A program made the position numbers and the translations under genes. Positions 42,526 to 55,194 of a stretch of DNA of 64,000 bases are shown one piece after another. Each line of letters starts with the position of its first letter. Positions within the stretch are counted from its first letter, which is position 1. A model generated the notes under the pieces. That model searched no databases. It was not told where the DNA came from and worked only from the letters and a program-made list of their open reading frames with translations. Source of the stretch: Tretioscincus oriximinensis (lineage: Eukaryota; Chordata; Lepidosauria; Squamata; Gymnophthalmidae); the NCBI GenBank assembly GCA_022410635.1, contig JAJVDF010000017.1:677174-741173 (forward strand), read 5' to 3'.

Positions 42526-43799
42526 ATCGTATCAGTTTCACAAAGCCATCAAGGTCTTGGGTGAAATCTGCTTTTGGTCTGCCTATATCTGCAGAAATTA
42601 TGAAAAACCTTCTCAAGTATCTTTCTTTCCCATACATTTTTTAATATATCAAACACTCTCTGTGTTCAGGTACAATTAACGAAATACCTCTGGAGTGAAT
42701 TTGGAACTATAAAGGCAGACATAAAATCCCTAAAATTGTCTTTCAGCATCCTGAAGCTGTGATTCATTTTTTTCAGCCATTAGTCATAGTATGGAAACAA
42801 ATGCTGCTGGTGAGCTACTAATCAGAGCCAAAAGGAATCAGTGGTGAATACTTGTCAGGAAAACATTACCAGATTTTGAGGCAAAAGGAAATAAATTGTG
42901 TGTGGAAATATGAGGTAGGTTTATACTTTTAACACCTGTTTTTGGGCATCTACATAAGAGTCCCATTTTTAAAAAAATGGACAATTGAAAAAATATCTGC
43001 CTAACTGCACCGTCAGTGTAATAATTAAATGCTGAAAGTGTTTGGCATAAATTATTCCAGACATCTTTACAAGATCTTTCTATGGTACTTGGGATTAATA
43101 CTATTGTTCTATTGCAGACGATGAGCTGAAATGTTAACTAGCTGCCAGATTATAAGAAATTAGGCACGTCCTTGCATTAAAATATGGAATATGCTGATTA
43201 TGGGAGAAAACTCAAGGGACCAGAAAGTTGCTACCTGTGTAGGCAAACTACGCAGTTGCATTAGGTGCCCAACCTTAAGTAGTGTCAAAATTGACAGAAG
43301 CAAACTCAACTCTACATTTAATGTCCTTTTTGAAAAATGCAGGTAATAGAAAAACTTGTATGTCAGTGTACAGTTGTTACTGTAAACTGGAACATACACT
43401 ACACAAGCAGCCAGGACTGGTAAAATGACATGATAGTTGGTGTGCATGGGACACCTGAGTTCCACCTCTATGGGGCAATATGTCATTGTTCATAACCATA
43501 CCCCATGTTCCCACCGATCAAACAGCTGCCATGTTTCCACTTGGGGTAGGAAGAAGCATTCAACAGTGAACACGAAACCAATAAAGAGTGTAATTACCAT
43601 CAGAGTCATTCTCATGCAGAGAACATGAGGAACAGCAATGTAGAGGTTAAGAACAACTTAAGAGAACAAAAATAGAGAAATCAGACGTTGAGGCCTTGTG
43701 TGGCTGCATGGAGAGGGATCTTCATCTACTGGCCTCAGCTTCAGCCAGCCTAACTGTTCAAAAGCAAATAATTGCAGGCAGATTAATAGATACCACCAC
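42526..43799. other. No recognised feature
   Basis: Unassigned AT-rich sequence. Confidence 0.4.
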
Positions 43800-43915
43800 A
43801 ATGTGGCGGAGGAAGATAGATGTAAGCCTTCTGGTGAAATATAGCTTATAAGCCACTTTGAGAAGGTGAGAAGGGCAGGCTATAAAACCCAATTCTCCTC
43901 CTCCTCCTCCTGCCC
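43800..43915 (+). mobile_element. SINE 3' end
   Basis: ATAAGCCACTTTGAGAAGGTG, GGCAGGCTATAAAACCC and CTCCTCCTCCTCC match the sense 3' end of the SINE at 12725-12988. Confidence 0.6.
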
Positions 43916-44350
43916 TCTAGAAAGGCTTCACGATGCTCACTATTGGCCATTTCTGCATTCCATAATGGGGCCACAGAGACATCCATCTATGTGGTAAACA
44001 GAACGTTTTCTTTCTTTTGCATTTTTAAAAAATTAAACTTTACAAGCAAAATAACAAGCATAATATACACAAAGACACTCATACATAGACATACAGTATT
44101 ATTTACTTTATATCATATACGTACCAGTTGTAGCTCAAAGGGCTGTCCTGGGGATGCACAGAGCCCCCTAGGGAGTACTTGATATGATTATTGATTAGAT
44201 AATCGGCTCCATTTGAATTTCCTGCCACTGCACACATGTATGGGACAAGTGGCTCTATGGTGCTGGGGTTGGTGCAGGGAGTGGCCATGTTGTGGGAGGT
44301 CTTACTTCAGCAGGAAGGAAGCAGGTGTCTGCTTCACCCATGCCAGTCAA

Positions 44351-44352
44351 AG

Positions 44353-44411
<59 letters not shown>
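44351..44411. repeat. Microsatellite (CTAT)n
   Basis: About 14 uninterrupted CTAT units. Confidence 0.98.
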
Positions 44412-45339
44412 AATGGAGCAGTTAAAAAGTCAATTCAAATACATATACAAACACATCCACAAGTAAATTGCCACAAAGAGTACAGATAAAATTTTCACTA
44501 TAATAAAATTAATCCAACTGGATGGCATAAGCTCATTCCACAGGCTATGGGGGGGAAAGGATAAGTAAAATCCAGGAGGGTATAATGTGGAAGAGAAACC
44601 TCTCCCTATGATAGTGTTAATTCCAGAAATCCTGCCACCAAACACCTTTCGATGAAAGTCAATACTTGTATTCCTCAGCAGCCAATGAGCCCTGGACTTT
44701 TACTCATCACTTTTGAGGGGCAATAGAATCTCACACAGAATTTCCCAGATTTTCTTATGCTGGTAAATCTTCCCAACCTTTTGCAATCTCTGAGGTTTTT
44801 TGATATAAAAGAAAAGGTAATAACTGTTTTCGGGGGTTCAATCAAGTGGTGATTAGTAAAAGTATGTAGTAACATTACCCTGGTTCACCTGAAAACTTGC
44901 AAGTATTTGTCTTATATCATTTCCAATATTTTGCCCCAAAACTGAACCATTGGGCAGCCTCACCTCAAACGGAAATATTGGTTTATTCTGTTCATTGATA
45001 TTTTGTGTTATGCATGCCAATTGAACATGCTCTGTAACAACTATAAATTATCTTTGAATACATTTCTGTCATTTTAGCAAAAGAATGGTAAGATGTTTCC
45101 ACTGAAACACTCTGACTCTCAGGTCCTTTTCCCCTTCATGAGGAAATATGGCTATCAGCTTGCAATTCTAATGTTCAGGGTTTCTCCTGAAACAATGTTT
45201 TTAAAATGGAAATTTTTAGTGCATATACTGAGCTGACAAACCACATTTGTCTTTTGATTTATGTATTGCGAGTGTTCATAGATAGACACCTCCAAATTGG
45301 TGAAGAAAGAAATACTACTCAGGGATTACTGGACAAATT
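44412..45339. other. No recognised feature
   Basis: Unassigned AT-rich sequence. Confidence 0.4.
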
Positions 45340-45422
45340 ATTATTATTATTTATTTGCAGGATTTCTACTTTTTAGCCTGAGGGTTCCCAGGATGCATAA
45401 AACAATAAAACTATAATTATTT
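45338..45422 (-). mobile_element. L2-type LINE 3' tail, antisense
   Basis: ATTATTATTTATTTGCAGGA then TTTTTAGCCTGAGGGTTCCC and ACAATAAAACTATAAT, a worn copy of the L2 tail. Confidence 0.45.
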
Positions 45423-46941
45423 CTTAAGGTGATACATACTCATACAATTGTCATCATAGCTTGCAATGCAATGGGAATTAGATTAAGCGTGCCAAACCCT
45501 GCTGGAAGGTGTCAATGTACCAAAAGAACAAACACCTGCTGCATTATTATTGTTTGGAAGCATCTTCAAGTTCCCACAATAACATGAACTTATCAGTACA
45601 TTATATGAACAAAATAGTAATGTATCATCATAGAATTCAGCGTTTTCCTGGTACCGTTGTTGCTTGATCCCTTCTATTGAAGGGGTGTCGCCTTCTAGAT
45701 ACTCCTGGACTCTATTTCCATGCCAGATGCTGCCAGGGTACTAGAGAATGACAATTCCTTTCCNACTTCAACAAATAGTCTAGGAGGAAAGAAGAAGGAA
45801 TCCGAATTCAGCTCTATTTCCCTTTCTTTCCCTAAAACTAGACTTCCCAGCCTCACTATATCCTGTTTTCTCAGTGTGAGGCTATCGCCACATATGATAT
45901 TTAGCAAGATGGCTGCAACATCCACCCAGAGAGATCATGCATGTTCAGCGATCCACTCTCCAAAAAGGTCCGCTGTCGCAGAATTGCCAGTCACCACACT
46001 TTGTGCGATTCAACAGTAGGCACTTCATAAAATCTGAAACAAATCTTTGTGGAGACATTAAGAAATGAGAACAAATCAAATTAATTGGCTCTTGGCTCAC
46101 ATACTTGGAAATTGTAGAAAGGCACAGAGATTGCTGGAAATTATAGTAAGGCAAGCGAGGCAACGCCTTATGGGTCTCCATGTGTTGGAACAGGATGGAA
46201 GTTTAAGGTAGGTGGGGGCGAGTGGTGAATGTATTTTAAAAGAAATAGCAAGGCAAACCATGAGGAGGGGAAGAGGCCTCAGTCACATTTCTTTCCTAGT
46301 GGGACCACTTCAGATTAAAACTGGGGGGGGGGAGGGCTGGAAACTCCCCTTGCCCAATAGGTGTTCCAACGAGCTTTGTGTAAAGTCAAGGGTGTCAGCC
46401 TGAAGCTTTAATTCCTTCAGATACCTTTTGTCTCTCCTTTAATACACATGTCTATGGCCAAAAGCATTCCAAACTTTTAGAAAACTAATAATAGGTTTCT
46501 TCAACTGATTGATCCATGTTTCACTTTCTTTAGTTAATCAGGATAATAAATAGTTCACTAGCACTTTGACAGTGTGTCACTCATANCACTACATAGAATC
46601 ATTAGGGGTTTATGAAGAGGCAGGTGGAACATATTCTGCACAGATTAATGAATGATCTGTGAATGAAGAGGGTGAAGCCGCACTGACATTAATGGCACAG
46701 GACTCTGCCTCGCATAACTATTAATGTCTTGCCAAAAAAACCCAAACATTTCACTGATGACAATTGCTCTTTTAATGCACAACTGTAGAGTAGCTGATCC
46801 AAATATGAAATAAAAACGTATATATGGAATATCGGTTGCAGAATTCAGTCTATAGGTTATTCAGATCTGAAATTCTATGTTAAACTATTCAGACAAAACA
46901 ATGCCAAATTGAGATAAGTTAACAAAGCTTTCCAGGCCAAA
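45423..46941. other. Mostly unassigned
   Basis: No gene. 46090-46165 repeats GAAATTGTAGAAAGGCACAGAG / GAAATTATAGTAAGGCAAGCG, a short local duplication also recalling ACTACAATTCCCA in family C. Confidence 0.35.
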
Positions 46942-47085
46942 ATAGAATTCATAGAACCACAGAGTTGGAAGGGGACCTCCAGGGACATTGGGTCCAACCC
47001 CCCAACCCCACCCCAACCCCCAACCCCCCACACACACACATACTCAGAGCAGGATTCACTAAATCATGCTAGACCAATGGCGGTT
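46942..47085 (-). mobile_element. CR1-type LINE fragment with C-rich low-complexity insert
   Basis: CATAGAACCACAGAGTTGGAA, GGGGACCTCCAGGGACATTG and GGTCCAACCCCCC are antisense CR1; GAGCAGGATTCACTAAATCAT resumes after a (CAACCCC)n/(CA)n run at 46994-47040. Confidence 0.75.
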
Positions 47086-47797
47086 TCTATTCTGATTCTA
47101 TTATTTACATGTTCAACTTCTTCATAAATGCAAATGCTTCAATACATGCAATCTTTCTTTTAATGTCCTGAGATCTCTGGATAGAGAGCAGGATAGGGAT
47201 TCAAATATGTGTGTCTGTGTGTGAGTCTCTGTGTTTGTTTTTGAGTCTTTCTGTCTTGCCTCCTTCTTCATAATGATGGTTACCTTCCCTCTTCTTGCAA
47301 TGCCCACTGAGCAGGAAGGAGGAAGCAAGTGGAGCTTTCATTCTTCCACAAATGGTACATTCTTTTGTAAGTGCAAGATTTCACTTTGGCAGTGAGACAT
47401 GATCTCAAAGTTCCCAATTTGCCTACAGGCTCTCAAATGTTAAGCAACCAGGAATTTTTGTATCTAAAGCCAAATTCTCANTGGCAGCTATAGCACTCAG
47501 TCTAAATCATTCTCCTTAAGGTCCTATATGCAAGAGAAGGAAGCGATTTTTTTTAAGACCAGGTAACAGCATGTGAGGTTACCATGTCAGCAATGTGTGC
47601 GATTCCAGACACCACCCCATCATAGCTTCTTCAAAAAGGGCTGCATTTGCATAGTGCAGGTACAAACCAAATGTTGCCGGGAAGAAACCTCATTGGTCAT
47701 TCCACAGTTTGGACTNCTATTTGTCTACTTGACTCATTTCAGATTCTCTCTGGCATTCTTATTTGTCAGATAATGGAATGTACACAGATACACACTC
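47086..47797. other. No recognised feature
   Basis: Unassigned; (TG)-rich stretch near 47206-47240. Confidence 0.4.
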
Positions 47798-48213
47798 CGG
47801 CTGCNTGCACACAGCATATTTATATCTCGATCAGAGCGAGATAAGGAAAACTACAGCACATGGGTTAAGCATTGTTGAGCAGTCGTCTCGCAATAAACAC
47901 TGTTTATCCCAGAATAAACTATTGCTGGGATATTCAGGCATTGTTCTGGAGAGCTCCCNTCCTCTCATGTNTGTGGCAGCGTGCAGGCATGTGCACAAAT
48001 TTGACATGGGAGGATGAAACAACCGAGAACGCAGCAATTGTTTCCATAAGCTTCTGCGAGTAAAAAAAAAGCCTCGGACTGCATGCGACGAGATTGAGGA
48101 GTGATGTGAGGCACTGGCCACAGAANATAGACGTTTCGTGTGCACAGACACGCGATTGCTATATTCCAGAATATAACTTTATACCGGTTTTTACGTNGTG
48201 GTGAGTACGCANC
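47798..48213. mobile_element. DNA transposon family F, short copy
   Basis: Left GGCTGC-TGCACACAGCATATT and right end (read inverted) GCGTACTCACCAC then TAAAAACCGG are imperfect inverted repeats about 415 bp apart; the right 75 bp match 42126-42210 inverted. No transposase. Confidence 0.5.
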
Positions 48214-48569
48214 CCNTGTTTACTTCCCAGNTAAGGGGCTGCTGGAAGGAATGGTCTCCTCACAGGGGATTTCTGTGATTTGAAAATATAGTCTGGGGGG
48301 GAGAGATGCATCCTCCATGACTGGGTCTTGTACTCCTGGAAGAATAAAAAGAGAATGATTCCCTTTAGGACAGGAGATTTAACATGGATCAAACATCCAC
48401 CAGGATTTTTCAGATAAGAACCCTGTTTCCCTCCAATCAGATGTCAGAGAAGGAAATACAAAAGCTAATTCATTTTTCTCTTACTCTTATTTTCCCACCA
48501 GATCCCCAAACCTAGGAATCTTTTCATTTAAAATANCAATGAGAGTAAATCACCTGACTCAGACCTCCC

Positions 48570-48922
48570 TAAGTTGCAGGCACATGAAGTTTATGATGTC
48601 TCCACCTCACGTGTTAATGAAGTTTTTGCAATGCATCCAGGAAGAAGGTCCTTTGCCCTGCAATATCCTTTAACTGATGTTTTGCAAAACTGCCATTCCT
48701 GCAGCCTCCTTGTGTACCGCTCCTTAATAGGATTACACCAGGAAGAATTGCTTGCTGAGCATGCTCGTATTTCCTTCTTAGTTAGTTGTCTTTTATGCCA
48801 GCCCAGAATCACAGCTGAGCATGCTCAGTATTTACTTCCAGGTTAGTTATCTCACTGAGATACAGGTATGTGTGTTGGCAATTGTTTCTCACATTGCAGA
48901 TTTTAANTCCCATGTGTCTGTA
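48570..48922 (+). mobile_element. Non-autonomous DNA transposon family A, copy 3
   Basis: Starts AAGTTGCAGGCACATGAAGTT; GTTTTTGCAATGCATCCAGG and GGTCCTTTGCCCTGCAATAT match 22610-22660. Contains a doubled GAGCATGCTC block at 48760 and 48815. Ends CCCATGTGTCTG. Confidence 0.55.
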
Positions 48923-49269
48923 ATCTAACTCAAATTTTTCCACATGCCTAAATATGGCCNTGGCAGTCATCAACAAAAAGTCTTTTNGTAGCATCACTAT
49001 ACAGAATAGCAACATCTTATTTAAGAACATTTCAGGAACCTTTGGAACAAGCTTCCCCAAGATCTTCAACTGGCAGAAGGCATACCATTTATTCAATTTA
49101 CCAGAATGAGTTTCAATTGGAAACATTAACAATCTAGATTAATTATTTTGTGATGTTCTATATTTGTGATATTCATTCTAATTCCTAAAATGTATGAATT
49201 ATTTGGTTGCTTTGTTGTTATGTGTATTGATTGTACCACTTTTTGATTTAAAAGGGAATTATAAATCAA
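48923..49269. other. No recognised feature
   Basis: Unassigned AT-rich sequence. Confidence 0.4.
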
Positions 49270-49346
49270 CCTGCCTGCGCCTTAAGACCTGGAACTTTGG
49301 GTATGGGGCAGGGTATAAGTATAAATAAATAAAATGAATAAATGAA
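49270..49346 (+). mobile_element. L2-type LINE 3' tail
   Basis: CTTTGGGTATGGGGCAGGGT then ATAAGTATAAATAAATAAA, sense orientation. Confidence 0.65.
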
Positions 49347-49349
49347 TAA

Positions 49350-49597
49350 AACTTGGGANAGGGCATTCTCTGTGGCAGCCCCCCAGTCTATGGAATAGCC
49401 NCCCCCTTGAGGTGAATCTATCTGTATTGCTGTGTCCATTCAAACACACCTCTTTAGCCTAGCTTTTGGCTGAGAAAACTGCTCTCCGTTCCTTACTTTT
49501 AGATGTAGCTCTTTTTATTATGTTAACTGTGGTTTTTTTGTTAACTGCCCTGAGACCTTCAGATATAGAAATGTAAATTAATTAAATAAATAAATGG
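49350..49597 (+). mobile_element. L2-type LINE 3' UTR with tail
   Basis: GGCATTCTCTGTGGCAGCC, CAGTCTATGGAATAGCC, TTAACTGCCCTGAGACCTTC and AATTAAATAAATAAAT in the usual L2 order. It directly follows another L2 tail in the same direction. Confidence 0.75.
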
Positions 49598-52084
49598 TAC
49601 TATTGCAATATATCACAGAAGCATACACTGAGANGCACACAGAAAGACGATGTAACTCTGTGTTTATGTAGCATGTTGCAAATCTTTGGCACTGCAAGGA
49701 TCAAATCAATGAGATCAAATTACAGAGAGGTAGAGCTGGGGAGGTAAGGAGGTGTGTCATACTTTCCACGTGTCAAGGCTGCTGACACAGTGATGACTGT
49801 TTTGACATATGGTAGCCANGTTTTCTTATCTTGGTGGCTCTCTTCCAACATTGTCTCTTCTGCTTGCTCATCTGTCACTTGAGAGATGAGTTAACACAAG
49901 GCTGTAAGGATATGGTTCTGGCTTGNTTCAGAGTCTTATCATGTATCCCATATTGGTACCCTCCCCTGAATAAGTGGGACTTTGAGCAGACCCATAAGNC
50001 TACTGATTGAATGACTTAGCAAACCACCAACATTGGTACATCGAGGGCATAGAGTGTTGGACTGTTTATTTGACACTTTGGAGTCATATTACCATCAGCC
50101 CCTTTTGCACCAGGAATTATAAATATTTTGATAGAACATGTTAGTAGCACGAGACATCCTTGTTTTAAAAGTATTCCTGCTATATTATTGATACTGCACA
50201 CAGACACACACACATATATACAACATATAAGAATGTTCCCCATTCTTAATTTGTGCTTTCGGTGCGAAGATGATGGGTTTAGAGGGCNTCAGTTGTCCTG
50301 CTCAATGGCTCTGCAACTGTCACTCACTATAAATTAGGTCAAGATCAGAAGGTTCAATTGACAGACTCACATGGGATAAAGCAATAGAGTGATCCATTGT
50401 ATTTAAGCAGCTGGTAACCTGTTGATCCACTATATTTAAGCAGTGTTTTTGATGGCCACAAATCTTGTTAATTATTGCATCCTCAATCTATTTGAATGTG
50501 ATGCTTGTCACTTACCCATTGGCATTCTCCNGTCTTAATCTATGCTTTCAGTGCCAAAATGACATAAGAATATGGGTTTAGAGGGTGTCAGCTGTGTTCT
50601 CATGTTCCTGATCAGGATGCAACAGCATGCTCTCTATTACATCTGCATTGTTCTGTCTTCAGGTTGTTGTTGTTGTTCTTGTTTTTAAAATGGCAACCCT
50701 ATCTGCAAAGGTTTGAACAGTATTTTCTTCTTGGCACTGGCTGGAAAGTTCTGACTAACAACATAACCCCTAGNGCTTGTAAAGGTACAGAACTGCACTC
50801 TTGCAGATTTGAAACTTCACATTTAACAGTTAAAAAAGAAAGATGAAAGTTGGAACCAGCACAGCACCTATGCCAAAGCGAGAAAAAGATGGGAGAACCC
50901 ACAACAAGTGTTACCTTGCCGCCATCATTTATATCTTGGCTGGAAATGGAGCTGCTACACACATACTTGAAACTGTAGTTTATAACAGCAAAAAGGAAAC
51001 TGGAAATTCAATGCAAGGGAGGCAGGTGTGGATGGAATGGAATAATTTCACTATATGATCACTGGTTCTAGTGTTGGAGATGGGAAGGAAAATCCTCCCA
51101 ATGTTTATCAGAAAAAACTGACTATCATGTCCAATAATCCTATGAAATTAATCAGCTTCTGGAAAGGTATCTGCACTAAGGAACTGAACTGGTTTGAGAA
51201 TTAATATAATTTGATTACTGAATAGGCCACATTTCAGGAGACTAGCTCAGACAAAAACCAGAAGTTCGGTTGGGGTGTGAACCCAGAATTATGAGGGACT
51301 CCTTCAACCCTTTAAAACCTTAGGTGTGAACACAACTCTAAGCTTTTATTTAGCTGGGTACTAAGTGACTTGTCTACAGTGATAAATGTTCCTCAGTCCT
51401 AGAACTGAAGCGCATAATATCTCCATGTGCACAGCAAGACACTGAGAACCATGGTCCCCATTAGCCTTTGGGTTGTTTTTTATCCTACAATTCTCCAGTA
51501 CCACGTGTGAGTAAATAGAGTTTAAAAGTTAAATCAATATTGCAAAAAAGAGAGGAAAAAGATGCAATACAAGCACAGGGTTTGTGTGAACTTTGCTTTC
51601 GCTTTTGTCCTTAAGGGTGAGGGGAAAGTCAGCATACTAAATAATTACGAAGGCAACCACTTAAAATCTTTTGACAACGCAAGGTATATCTCAAACTAGT
51701 AGAACTGGATCCCCTGGGTAATTCAGATTAGATACTATCAGGATTTTGGCCCATCAGCTAGTTGGGTTTAGCAAATAACTTTAGTAAGTAAGTAGAGTCA
51801 ACAAATCCTTTGTCACAATATTGATTGATATATTTCAAATTCTGGTCTGTTCAAATCCACTTGCAGCTATGCAAATGAAATTGGAGAAGGCTGATACAGT
51901 ACAGTAAGTTCCTTAAAGGAAAGAAGCATTCCAGGCAGGCTCATAACCGAGGAGGGAGGGGATTTCTTTGGTCTCCCTCAAAAATTTTAATTCATCCAAA
52001 GTGACATATTACTCATTCACCCAATTTGTGACAACCCACCCACCCCTGCCCAACATATGGATCTGACTATGGGCCTGATTCCAG
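49598..52084. other. Mostly unassigned
   Basis: No gene. 51066-51122 repeats the short motif at 32156-32210. 50245-50300 and 50545-50600 share ATGATGGGTTTAGAGGG-like wording and GTGCTTTCGGTG / ATGCTTTCAGTG, an old duplication. Confidence 0.35.
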
Positions 52085-52182
52085 TGTAGGCACCGATGCT
52101 GCATTCTGTTTTTACTGCTACCCACCCTGAGATCTCTGGATATAGGGCAGGATTAAAGTCAAAACCAAGCAAGCAATCTAGA
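52085..52182 (+). mobile_element. L2-type LINE 3' tail
   Basis: GCTACCCACCCTGAGATCTC then GGATATAGGGCAGGATTAAA, sense. Confidence 0.55.
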
Positions 52183-52254
52183 ATAGGTGGATTCAGTGCA
52201 AAAAACTACCAGTTATTGGCATCTCCTCAGAGATATGTTGTGAGGTGAAAAGTT

Positions 52255-52462
52255 AAAGAATGGAAGGGAAAAAAGAAGAAAAGGGAGAAGGAANAGAAGA
52301 GAGAAGGAAAGAAAAGAAAATAAAGAAGAAAATGAAAAAAAAGGGGAGTGAGAAAAAAGGGGAGGAAAGAAAGAAAAATAAAGAAGAGAAATAAATTGAG
52401 AAGGAGGGAAGGAAGGAAGGAAGGAAGGAAAGGAAGGAAGGAAGGAAGGAAGGAAGGAAGAA
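52255..52462. repeat. Polypurine tract, (GGAA)n-rich
   Basis: About 200 bp of almost pure A/G ending in (GGAA) units; the minus-strand Phe/Leu/Pro frames are artefacts. Confidence 0.9.
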
Positions 52463-53284
52463 ACTCAGCAACATGAGTTTTCGTGGTCAAATCTACTAGA
52501 TGCTAGCTTTTTCAGTTTAAGATTTCGGCCTTAGGAAAGGATGTGTTAAAGATGTTAACTATGGAAACCTTAAAAGCATTCCGGAAATAACAAATCGAAA
52601 TCTCTGAAGATGCTTTCCAGGAGCAAAAGTGATCTCAACGTTATAAACAAGTCATGTTTTTCTTCTCTGTCTGGAAAACTAATTTATCAAAGTATTAAAA
52701 GTCTTCATAGAAGTATATAAGAGAAATGCTACTTCATGAATAAAGTCTCCTTAGAAGATATTAAGTTAATAATAATGCAAACTACCAGATTTGTTTATAT
52801 GTTCATGTGCCTTGTACATGCAAGTATCCCATTCGTCTGAAATACTGCATGCTGGGGAAGGCTGTTCAAATTCCAGATCTACTGTCTATTGTAGAACACA
52901 CTGGGAACAGCGATGAAAAACCTTATACAAGGGTGGGATAAATGTATTCTTATGCATTTTCAGTCCTCAATAGGTCTCACCACAGTCATGTAGACAGACA
53001 GTGACATGTAGAATGATTTATGCAGCTGCTTTATGCAGCAAATAGAACATTTCTTTTCACATTATCTACTCTAAAGTTTCTCAATTAGAAAATGCACAAA
53101 AACCTTCCACCTAGCCAGTTTTCAAATGTGATTCTTCACTTTGAAACTGGATTGAAACCGGATATGAAAAGAGGAAAAAAAGGGATAAAATCCGTGGTGA
53201 CACCTAAGTTTAAATTCAGCTCGAGTCCACTTTCAGAACAGAAGAACACATCAGGGGAGTGAATAATATATTTTTTTTAACATT
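52463..53284. other. No recognised feature
   Basis: Unassigned sequence upstream of a CR1. Confidence 0.4.
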
Positions 53285-53747
53285 GGCCACATCCCCATAC
53301 AAGCTAATTAGGAAAGGAATTGAAAACAAGTCAGCAAATGTTGTTTTGCCTGTGAGGCCCCATTTGGAATACTGTAGACAATTCTGGTCACCATATCTCT
53401 CAAAGGATATTGTGGAACTAGAGAAGGTGCAGAAAAGGGCAGCAAGAATGATCAAGGACTGGAGCACCTCCCATATGAAATCTGCCTGCAACGTCTGGNC
53501 CTCTTCAGCCACAAAAGGCGGCGTTTGAGAGGTGATCTGATTGAAGTGTANAAAATCATGGATGGGATGGATAAGGTNAACAGAGAAAAAAGTTTTCTTT
53601 ATCGCACAACATTAGGACCAGGGGGCACTCCTTGAAACTGTTGGGCAGAAGAGTGAGGACAAACAAGAGGTGGTGGTAGCTAGCAGCCTGGATAGCTTTA
53701 AGACAGGATTAGGCAGGTTCATGGACATCGAGGGTATAAACAGCTAT

Positions 53748-53778
<31 letters not shown>

Positions 53779-54108
53779 TACTTATACCCAGTCCTATACC
53801 CGAAGGTCTCAGGGCGGCAAAAAAAGTAAAACATCACTACAAAAATTAAAACAATATAAAACAATATTTAAAAGTAGGGATAGAGATGGCTATTAGGATG
53901 GATGTCTTGGTGCTGCCTCTGGGATGGAGCAATAGGCAGTACCCCTGAAATGCCATTTGCAAGGCATCGAGAACAGTTGAAGATTTTGCCTTCTTGATTT
54001 AGATTGCCCAGGTACAATTGGTGGGCCACTGTGTGAGACAGAATGCTGGACTAGATGGGCTCCGGCCCGATTGCACTGGGCTCATCTTATGGTCTTATGT
54101 TCTTATGA
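53285..54108 (+). mobile_element. CR1-type LINE 3' portion, interrupted
   Basis: Begins within ORF2, translating as VRPHLEYCRQFWSPYL and LEKVQKRAARMIK, the conserved C-terminal RT region of CR1. Continues through the 3' UTR to CTTATGGTCTTATGTTCTTATG. Split at 53745 by an L2-tail element. A short internal deletion removes the usual ACCCAGAGGGTCAT block near 53665. Confidence 0.88.
53745..53885 (-). mobile_element. L2-tail element nested in CR1
   Basis: (TTTA)n then CCCAGTCCTATACCCGAAGG, TCTCAGGGCGGC and an AAAACA-rich end. Outside the insert the CR1 reads straight across AACAGCTAT / TAGGATGG; GCTATT occurs on both sides and may be the target duplication. Confidence 0.75.
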
Positions 54109-54466
54109 ACAAAAAACAATGGACTTTGAAAAAAAAAATGAATGGGGGCCATTCTGTGAATGAGGAATGTTTCCTAATAAGATGTTAAAACATTTACAGC
54201 CCCTTTGCTTTCTCCCTGAACTGCTTCCAGGGGGCCTTTGTGCTGCCACTTTGCAACATCTATTGCCTGCACGCACATGGGAACCTTATTCCTGCCACCA
54301 CCTTTTTTTAACAATATCACATCAGAAAGGCCCAGTAGTTATTTTGCTAGTTTGGGATATTCCANAATAAAATGTTCCCCTGAACCCTTTATTCAGGAGT
54401 ATCCAAAAATAAAAGAAAAAGGAAACATTGTCTGGCTGTAGCCTGAATGCCACTTCACCTTTGCTT
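54109..54466. other. No recognised feature
   Basis: Unassigned sequence. Confidence 0.4.
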
Positions 54467-54900
54467 AGACTAATCAGATTTTCTGAGACCCAAACTGGGG
54501 TAATTAATATTCATGCTAATTTGCATATTCATAAATATGCAAATTACCCACCAACATGCATTCCCTTCCAAAATTCCCACCCGAGAAATCGGTGAAGCAT
54601 ATGAGAATTTCTTTAAGTGTGTGAGAATTTTTAAACTGAATTTTTGGAGTACATCAGAATTTTTTAATTTTTTTACAGAGGGGAAGATACCTTCAGAAAT
54701 GAGGNCAAGTTGCCAGAACCCTCTAGTGGTGGTGCACCTATTTTTAAAAAAATAATTTAAAAAACCCTTTTTTTTAAGTATGTGAGAAAGTTTGATTGTG
54801 AGAATTTTTATTTTTACTGAAGAGAGGGTGCCTTCAGGAGCTGATCTCAGATGCCAGAGCCCCCTAGTGGTGCTGAAGTGAATTTCTTTTTTAAAAAAAT
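54467..54900 (+). repeat. Unclassified repeat family D, copy 2, with tandem 3' units
   Basis: 54467-54590 matches 26190-26265 inverted. 54625-54760 and 54780-54895 are two diverged tandem units, each with GTGAGAATTTTTA, a G-rich AGAGGG block, ACCTTCAG / GCCTTCAG and CCCTCTAGTGGTG / CCCCCTAGTGGTG. Confidence 0.5.
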
Positions 54901-55194
54901 TCAAAAGAAATGTTTTTTTCAAAGAAAGTTTTTTTAAAATTTTTTATTTTTTTTTCCTCAGCAAAACCTAGGGAAATGCCCCCCCCCCCCGTGGGAGGGC
55001 GGTGTAGACACCCCAAAGCTGGGTTTTTCCCCCACAAAATGGGGCATCTGGTCAGCCTACCTTTGCTTCCACTACCACTGCAATCCTGCCATAAGAATTG
55101 CTCTAAGTGTAGTAAATGTAATATCTAAACTGATTTAGATTCAGGCTTTTTTTTTCCTGCTCTTGAAGGCAATTAAACTTTACCTCTTGTTCCT

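Noticed and set aside
44351..44411. Regular spacing considered as a CRISPR-like array
   Set aside because: It is a plain CTAT microsatellite without spacers, in vertebrate DNA.
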